A program made the position numbers and the translations under genes. From assembly GCF_014194695.1 (NCBI RefSeq), contig NZ_JACIAH010000001.1:744001-808000 (forward strand): a stretch of DNA of 64,000 bases. The letters are read 5' to 3'. This stretch comes from Rhizobium sp. BK399. GTDB lineage: Bacteria > Pseudomonadota > Alphaproteobacteria > Rhizobiales > Rhizobiaceae. This document shows, one piece after another, positions 62,642 through 64,000 of this stretch (the stretch's first letter is position 1; each line of letters begins with the position of its first letter). A model generated the notes under the pieces. That model searched no databases, had not been told where the DNA came from, and worked only from the letters and a program-made list of their open reading frames with translations.

Positions 62642-62733
62642 ATTCCGTGTCCTTCTGCTGCTAATGCAGTGTTAGACCCGGCCACGCTTTTCGGCCATGG
62701 AGATAATTCTTCGCAATAGGGCAGAAAATCTGC

Positions 62734-63624
62734 CTATTGGGTTGCCGCGCCCAACCGGACCAACCAATCTCGAAGTGCGGAGAATGCAGGCTTCTTCGTG
62801 TCAGCGTCGCGACACGACAGGCTATAGCCGGCCGATCGGCGAACGAAGCCGTAGGGTGCCGCAAGCACTTTGCGCTGCAAATCATCCTCGATGGCTGCGC
62901 GTGGCGCGAGAACGACACCGATTCCTGATCGGGCCGCCCCGATTGCCAGAAGCAGATCTTCAAACTCCTGCTTGCGCCGAAACGTCACTGCCAGTGTACC
63001 GCTCTCGGCAAACCACTCCTGCCAAAGGGTTGGCGCAGTGCGGCTGAAAAGAGCCGTGACCTCCGCCATCAGCCGAGGATCTCTCGCGATCCGGTCTGCA
63101 AGATCGGGCGTCGCGATGGGCCCAAATTCGTCCTCCATAAACTTGACCGCCGTCACTCCTACCGCCGGCCGGTATTCGGCGCCCATAATGACCGCATCGA
63201 GTTCAGGATGCAGCGCCAACGGCTCGACGACCGTCATCGGCACGATATCGACCTCGACGACGCCAAGCGCATCCTGCATGTTTGCAAGCCGTGGCATCAG
63301 CCACCATATGGCAAAGGCGGAAGGTACGCCCAAGCGGATGCGGCGATGCCCCGCACCGACAAAATCTGCAGCGGCGCGTTCCAGCGTCGCAAGTGCGGCA
63401 TTGGAGGCCTCCGCGAACTGTACAGCTTTCGTGGTTGCAGCCAATTTTCTCCCGTCGCGTTCGAATAGTTTCTCGCCGAAGTAGTTTTCCAGAATTGAGA
63501 TCTGCTGGCGCACCGCGCCCCGGACCACCCCAAGCTCGGCGGCAGCGCCGAGAATGCTTCCGTGACGGCAAACGGCTTCGAAGGCACGGACTGCTTTTAG
63601 AGGAGGAAGACGCATGGTTACCAT
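62734..63624 (-). CDS. LysR-family transcriptional regulator, GcvA-like
   Basis: A 296-residue LysR-type regulator with an N-terminal LPPLKAVRAFEAVCRHGSILGAAAELGVV, typical of the GcvA/AmpR subgroup, and a type 2 periplasmic-binding-like effector domain (about 90-290). The ATG at 63624 (MVTMRLPPLK) or the one at 63615 is the start; neither has a good ribosome site, and an in-frame longer form is less likely. It precedes the SAHH-like gene in the same direction, so it may control it as a neighbour (inference). Confidence 0.88.
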   Translation of the reverse strand: MVTMRLPPLKAVRAFEAVCRHGSILGAAAELGVVRGAVRQQISILENYFGEKLFERDGRKLAATTKAVQFAEASNAALATLERAAADFVGAGHRRIRLGVPSAFAIWWLMPRLANMQDALGVVEVDIVPMTVVEPLALHPELDAVIMGAEYRPAVGVTAVKFMEDEFGPIATPDLADRIARDPRLMAEVTALFSRTAPTLWQEWFAESGTLAVTFRRKQEFEDLLLAIGAARSGIGVVLAPRAAIEDDLQRKVLAAPYGFVRRSAGYSLSCRDADTKKPAFSALRDWLVRLGAATQ

Positions 63625-63867
63625 AGTATTGACATAACAGTGTATGACATGACCCCGTCGTTGATCCGAATGCAAGACGGGTGCACATTGAACACCTGTG
63701 CAATGGCGGAATCAGGATAGTATTTGGCGGATTTTCCGAACCGTAGCGAAGCGGAAGCTGCCTTATTGATAAGTATCAAATCCCGCTGGAAAACTTGAAA
63801 GACGTATGGATCGCGCAAGCTTTCCATTGGATACTAATATAGCTGATCGAAGGAACTAAAATAAAAG

Positions 63868-64000
63868 GTGACCCGACCGTTGACTCTCCTCGCCCGTCTC
63901 GCTTCTGACGTACAGCTGATGTTCAGACGCCCACCGCGTCAACAATATGCTGCGCTTTGCTATCGGGTGAAGAAGAAGACAGGCGAGATCGAGGTGCTGC
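63868..64000 (+). CDS. NUDIX hydrolase, N-terminal fragment
   Basis: The first 44 codons of a gene that runs past the right edge. The frame reads ...LASDVQLMFRRPPRQQYAAL followed by CYRVKKKTGEIEVL, which matches the N-terminus of rhizobial NUDIX hydrolases as I recall them; the NUDIX box itself lies beyond the window. GTG at 63868 gives the usual leader, with AGGA 13 bases upstream; an ATG at 63919 is possible. Confidence 0.7.
   Translation, partial: MTRPLTLLARLASDVQLMFRRPPRQQYAALCYRVKKKTGEIEVL

Overview
The window looks like chromosomal core DNA from an alphaproteobacterium of the Rhizobiaceae, most likely Sinorhizobium/Ensifer. This is an inference from gene content, high GC, protein resemblance and remembered synteny; no search was run. 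Supporting marks are a CIRCE-controlled groESL, the hisS-hisZ-hisG order, DUF2093 behind mutL, a waaA/lpxK block, glcDEF, and a GalD/DgoK/DgoA sugar-acid cluster of the S. meliloti type. I see no insertion sequence, prophage, CRISPR array, rRNA or tRNA gene.

Layout. 0-2 kb: the start of a CorA transporter gene (cut by the window edge) and mrp. 2.2-7.3 kb: a LuxR-type regulator, then an IclR regulator divergent from a four-gene galactose oxidation operon (dehydrogenase, 2-keto-3-deoxygalactonate kinase, aldolase, lactonase-like). 7.5-13.7 kb: a secreted PRC-barrel protein, a GGDEF/EAL protein, a PAS-PAS-receiver protein without a kinase domain, mutL and DUF2093. 13.7-19.6 kb, minus strand: an envelope block of pmbA/tldE, an inositol-phosphatase-like gene, DUF4170, waaA, a HAD phosphatase and lpxK. 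19.7-26.6 kb: a Kef-type antiporter, a loose 1-kb region with two tiny secreted or lipoprotein genes missed by length filters, a patatin phospholipase, rsmD, rluB with a very long low-complexity tail, and tadA. 26.8-35.9 kb, minus strand: a lipoprotein, ileS, an MctP-like symporter with its DUF3311 partner, ribF, a HAD-IIA protein and a chromate-transporter-like gene. 36.1-38.3 kb: groESL.

38.9-44.3 kb: a PAS-like protein, a glutathione transferase, DoxX and the his genes. 44.4-49.1 kb: an unrecognised methyltransferase-like protein, an orphan solute-binding protein, a ketopantoate-reductase-like gene overlapping a methyltransferase gene, and two small secreted metal-handling proteins. 49.1-54.5 kb: an aldo/keto reductase, a HAD hydrolase, tag and two tandem L,D-transpeptidases. 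54.5-59.5 kb: glcDEF for glycolate oxidation with a divergent LysR gene that carries a clear -1 frameshift. 59.5-64 kb: a LysR/oxidoreductase pair, a divergent S-adenosylhomocysteinase-like enzyme behind another LysR regulator, and the start of a NUDIX hydrolase gene.

No single dramatic new system stands out. The best leads are the frameshifted glc regulator, the divergent SAHH-like enzyme, the kinase-less PAS/receiver protein, the LuxR solo with an altered pocket and a nearby perfect inverted repeat, and the two tiny exported-protein genes.
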